This document shows, one piece after another, positions 61,618 through 64,000 of a stretch of DNA of 64,000 nt (positions are counted from its first letter, which is position 1; every line of letters begins with the position of its first letter). Under the pieces are notes generated by a model. It was not told the origin of the DNA, searched no databases, and saw nothing but the letters and a program-made list of their open reading frames with translations. Source of the stretch: Physcomitrium patens (lineage: Eukaryota; Streptophyta; Bryopsida; Funariales; Funariaceae); the NCBI RefSeq assembly GCF_000002425.4, contig NC_037253.1:6110178-6174177 (forward strand). The letters are read 5' to 3'. The position numbers and the translations under genes were made by a program.

Positions 61618-61777
61618 TTATTCACCACAATATAGTCTATGGGAATGTGATTGTCTGCCCAAAAGATTGACCATTTCCACAAAGTTCTTAGCCAGTGAAT
61701 CCATGTAAAATGGCATCCCATTACCATTGGTGCACTTTAGATTGAACTGGCACAATGCAGACCCATCAAGACAAAAG
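61618..61777 (-). other. Exon-like open segment
   Basis: On the minus strand a TTTTGCAG acceptor ends at 61778 and is followed by about 52 open codons to a TAA, reading a balanced sequence with FCLDGSALCQFNLKC and GMPFYMDSLAKNFVEM. It is less AT-rich than its surroundings. It could be a last exon of a degenerated gene or a captured fragment. I recognise no family. Confidence 0.25.
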
Positions 61778-62458
61778 CTGCAAAATGTAAACTAGATATG
61801 TCAAAACCCACTCTTTCAGCAGAAACATGAATTGTTGATCACAAAAAGTATTGCAAAATGAGGTGCCACCAATTTTGCAATAGAGAATATCCTTACAAAT
61901 CGGTACTATATATGAAGTGAGTATTTATATATAACCAAGCTTAAATTGGTTCTTATATTCATACTCAAACTAAAATTTGTAACTAACCAAATATTTATTG
62001 CACCATATCCAAACTATTCATAGATTTGTGTGGACATATATATAATATGGACTTACCAGAACATTTTTGTTTTTTGTTTTTGTAGGGGAGGAGTTGAGCA
62101 ATATTCACACAAGGAATCTAACTTGAGACAACTGAATAGATTAAGGCAAAATTTTATACAAAAATCATCAACAAGAAAATAATCAATTAGTTGTGTAACA
62201 TCTTTGCAACAATGGAATAAAACATGAATGGCCCAAAGCAAAACAGAGATACAAATTGGAATGAAAATTAAATGAACACTAGGATTCCACAATGCAATCT
62301 CACAGTACATGCTCTTGCAGACCAATTACCACAAGAGCAATTTTTATTTTTAAATTGACCTTGTTATTATAATTGTACCCAATTTTACCCAACTCAAGAC
62401 AACAAAAATATAAGAAGTTTTACATTCAATTTCCCAATTAATCCATACCATCAAACAA

Positions 62459-62463
<5 letters not shown>

Positions 62464-62494
<31 letters not shown>
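62464..62494. repeat. (AT)n microsatellite
   Basis: About 15 alternating TA units in AT-rich spacer. Confidence 0.9.
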
Positions 62495-62497
<3 letters not shown>

Positions 62498-62640
62498 TAC
62501 ATAAAACAACTTAGAGGATAAATCAATTGGATAAAATAGAGGAGACATAAACCATTTCTAATTGAATGCATATCTCATTGTTTTCATCAAATGTGAAACA
62601 ATAACTTAACTTTTGATCAATCATATATTGTGCTATTGCT

Positions 62641-62730
62641 GCAGATTTCCAGAAGTAACATTGCAAGATCACTAGGTGTGGAGCTCAAAAGCACCACAAT
62701 GTGGAACCACATGCAACATGGAATTTTATG
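62641..62730 (+). other. Exon-like fragment with helix-turn-helix flavour
   Basis: An acceptor-like CTGCAG is followed by an open segment reading ISRSNIARSLGVELKSTT. It resembles a winged-helix or HTH recognition segment, but only about 30 codons exist before low-complexity sequence. Evidence is weak. Confidence 0.2.
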
Positions 62731-62758
62731 GCATATGAAACAACACATAGATTACAAT

Positions 62759-62759
<1 letters not shown>

Positions 62760-62790
<31 letters not shown>
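62760..62790. repeat. Poly(T) tract, 31 bases
   Basis: Thirty-one consecutive T's about 100 bp before the GC-rich island. It is a simple homopolymer; on the other strand it would be an A31 tract. Confidence 0.9.
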
Positions 62791-62791
<1 letters not shown>

Positions 62792-62880
62792 TGGCCACTG
62801 CATGGGTTTCCACTAGAATATATTTACACATATACATACATGAATTTAAGTTGAGAATATAGACTTAAGAGAGGAACAAG

Positions 62881-64000
62881 GTTGCCTTGATCATGGCACC
62901 ACTCATCAACAAGCGGCGGTGTGAGCGTCGCCGAGGCTGTCGAGTTTTCAACGCCGTGCAGAGCGCCGCCGAAGTGACAGAGCCAGCACCACAGACCACA
63001 GCTTGCGTGGTGGGGGCCCTCGCCTCGCCACCGCACCCCAGCCCGATGCGATCACCATTGTCGTCGTCCGGTGCTGCAGTGACAATTCTCACTTACACAC
63101 ACACAAACTCTCTCTCTTTTTCTCTCATATCATCACATCTGATGATGAGCACATCGGCAGGTGCACATGGGGCTGCAGGAGGAGACGACGAGAGAGCCCT
63201 CACGGCTCTTGCCCCTCGCAACTCTCTGACAGCCCCCATCATGGACGCATTCGGCGATCGATCATCCACAATCACCACAATCAGCTTACATCACTTTGTT
63301 GAACGACAGGCTCTAGAGTGTAGACATGCGTGGATGTAAAGGTGGAATGGTGGGCTGCTCTGGTCGGGAGAGTTGTTTCATGTATTCGGCATGAGTGCCA
63401 CTGCCCGGTCAAGGGCGAAGCACTGGCGTACTGGGCTTGCAGGACCCCTAGAGTTTTACCAGCGTGCGGCACCTCCCTCGATCGCCCAGAGCTGGTCTAG
63501 AATCTTCCAAATTGTAGGAAACGTACGACGCGAGTGTAGGATACAAAAGTACACGCGAAGAGATTTGCAACTCCCCTCCTAGAAGCGTCATTTGCATGGC
63601 ACTGCAAGCGCATTTTCATTGAGAGCTTGGTCGCCGTGCTCGCCGACGATTGAACCATGTTCACAGAATTGATTGGCTGCAATCCTATCGCGATCAATCT
63701 GCTGCCGTGGTGGGACCCTTGGGCTCGTGGACCTGGCAAAGGCGATGGAGGGTCCCAATGGAGTAAAAGTGATTTTACCGTATACTTTCACGTCGGTGTA
63801 TAGTTCTCGACTTCTGCGCCGGGGTCGACAAACCACTCCTGATCCCACAGTTTCAGCACACCGTTTGTCGAGAAAAGTTGCCCACTATCATGATGGCTTA
63901 CTGCTTATCCTCTCGTTGCAACTAGTCCTCGCTTACTTTTGCGTGAGGATGGACTGTGAATGAATTTCCCATCTGTCGAGAGTATGCGCATTTTTTGGCT
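62881..64000. other. GC-rich island at the window edge, possible promoter/first exon
   Basis: Composition steps up sharply at about 62880 and stays high to the end. Overlapping frames on both strands (62887-63339 and 63673-63963 plus; 63588-63848 minus) have low-complexity Arg/Ala/Ser content and no domain. The pattern is like other gene 5' regions in this window, so a gene probably continues past 64000 or begins on the minus strand, but I cannot define it. Confidence 0.4.

Larger units (their letters stand above)
57961..62880. other. AT-rich intergenic DNA with (AT)n tracts
   Basis: About 4.9 kb of low-complexity AT-rich sequence. (AT)n tracts occur near 59034-59056, 60076-60095, 60477-60498, 61226-61242 and 62464-62494, with a T-rich run at about 60987-61020 and a T31 run at 62760-62790. 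Two exon-like fragments (61618-61777 minus, 62641-62730 plus) stand out by composition. No complete gene was found. Confidence 0.5.

Overview
The window is nuclear DNA of a land plant, most likely a bryophyte such as a moss (moderate confidence). It carries a nuclear gene for chloroplast ribosomal protein L18, a plant-type dynamin with PH domain (DRP2 class), a plant rubisco-methyltransferase-like SET protein and a plant-only Cys-rich membrane protein family. Telo-box motifs (TTAGGGTTT) lie in two leaders, and the repeats are chromodomain-bearing Ty3/gypsy elements. Genic islands have mixed base composition; the DNA between them is very AT-rich and full of (AT)n tracts. The moss call rests on overall texture and on the look of the F-box gene and chromoviruses, not on a database match.

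Layout: 1-2.7 kb AT-rich DNA. 3.6-11.0 kb dynamin-related GTPase, 21 exons, + strand. 12.36-12.54 kb hAT-type MITE. 13.4-16.7 kb cytosolic leucyl-tRNA synthetase with an unbroken coding region. 18.5-20.1 kb chloroplast L18, four exons. 21.8-24.2 kb Cys-rich membrane protein gene with a long leader. 25.9-27.0 kb single-exon F-box gene on the - strand. 28.5-29.06 kb orphan GC-rich island. 29.14-29.35 kb second copy of the MITE. 30.8-53.6 kb retrotransposon block. 54.7-57.1 kb SET-domain methyltransferase, five exons, - strand. 58-62.9 kb AT-rich DNA. 62.9-64.0 kb GC-rich island that may be the edge of a gene beyond the window.

The retrotransposon block is layered. Chromovirus E1 (30772-46666) was entered by its relative E2 (33675-43106) inside reverse transcriptase. 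E2 was then hit by a 1.8-kb solo LTR that carries a degenerate telomere-like array, and by a second LTR-like insertion in RNase H. An internally deleted Tc1/mariner transposase and a third chromovirus, E3 (47936-53596), follow. Target-site duplications can be read for most of these, and they differ mainly by C-to-T, as do most in-frame stops. That pattern fits long cytosine methylation followed by deamination.

The host genes are ordinary housekeeping or regulatory genes (membrane traffic, cytosolic and plastid translation, ubiquitin ligase adaptor, protein lysine methylation). I see no operon-like or clustered pathway. The most novel observations are an extra reading frame conserved between E1 and E2 downstream of the chromodomain, the telomere-like array inside an LTR, the Tc1-type transposase fossil, and the two-copy MITE family.
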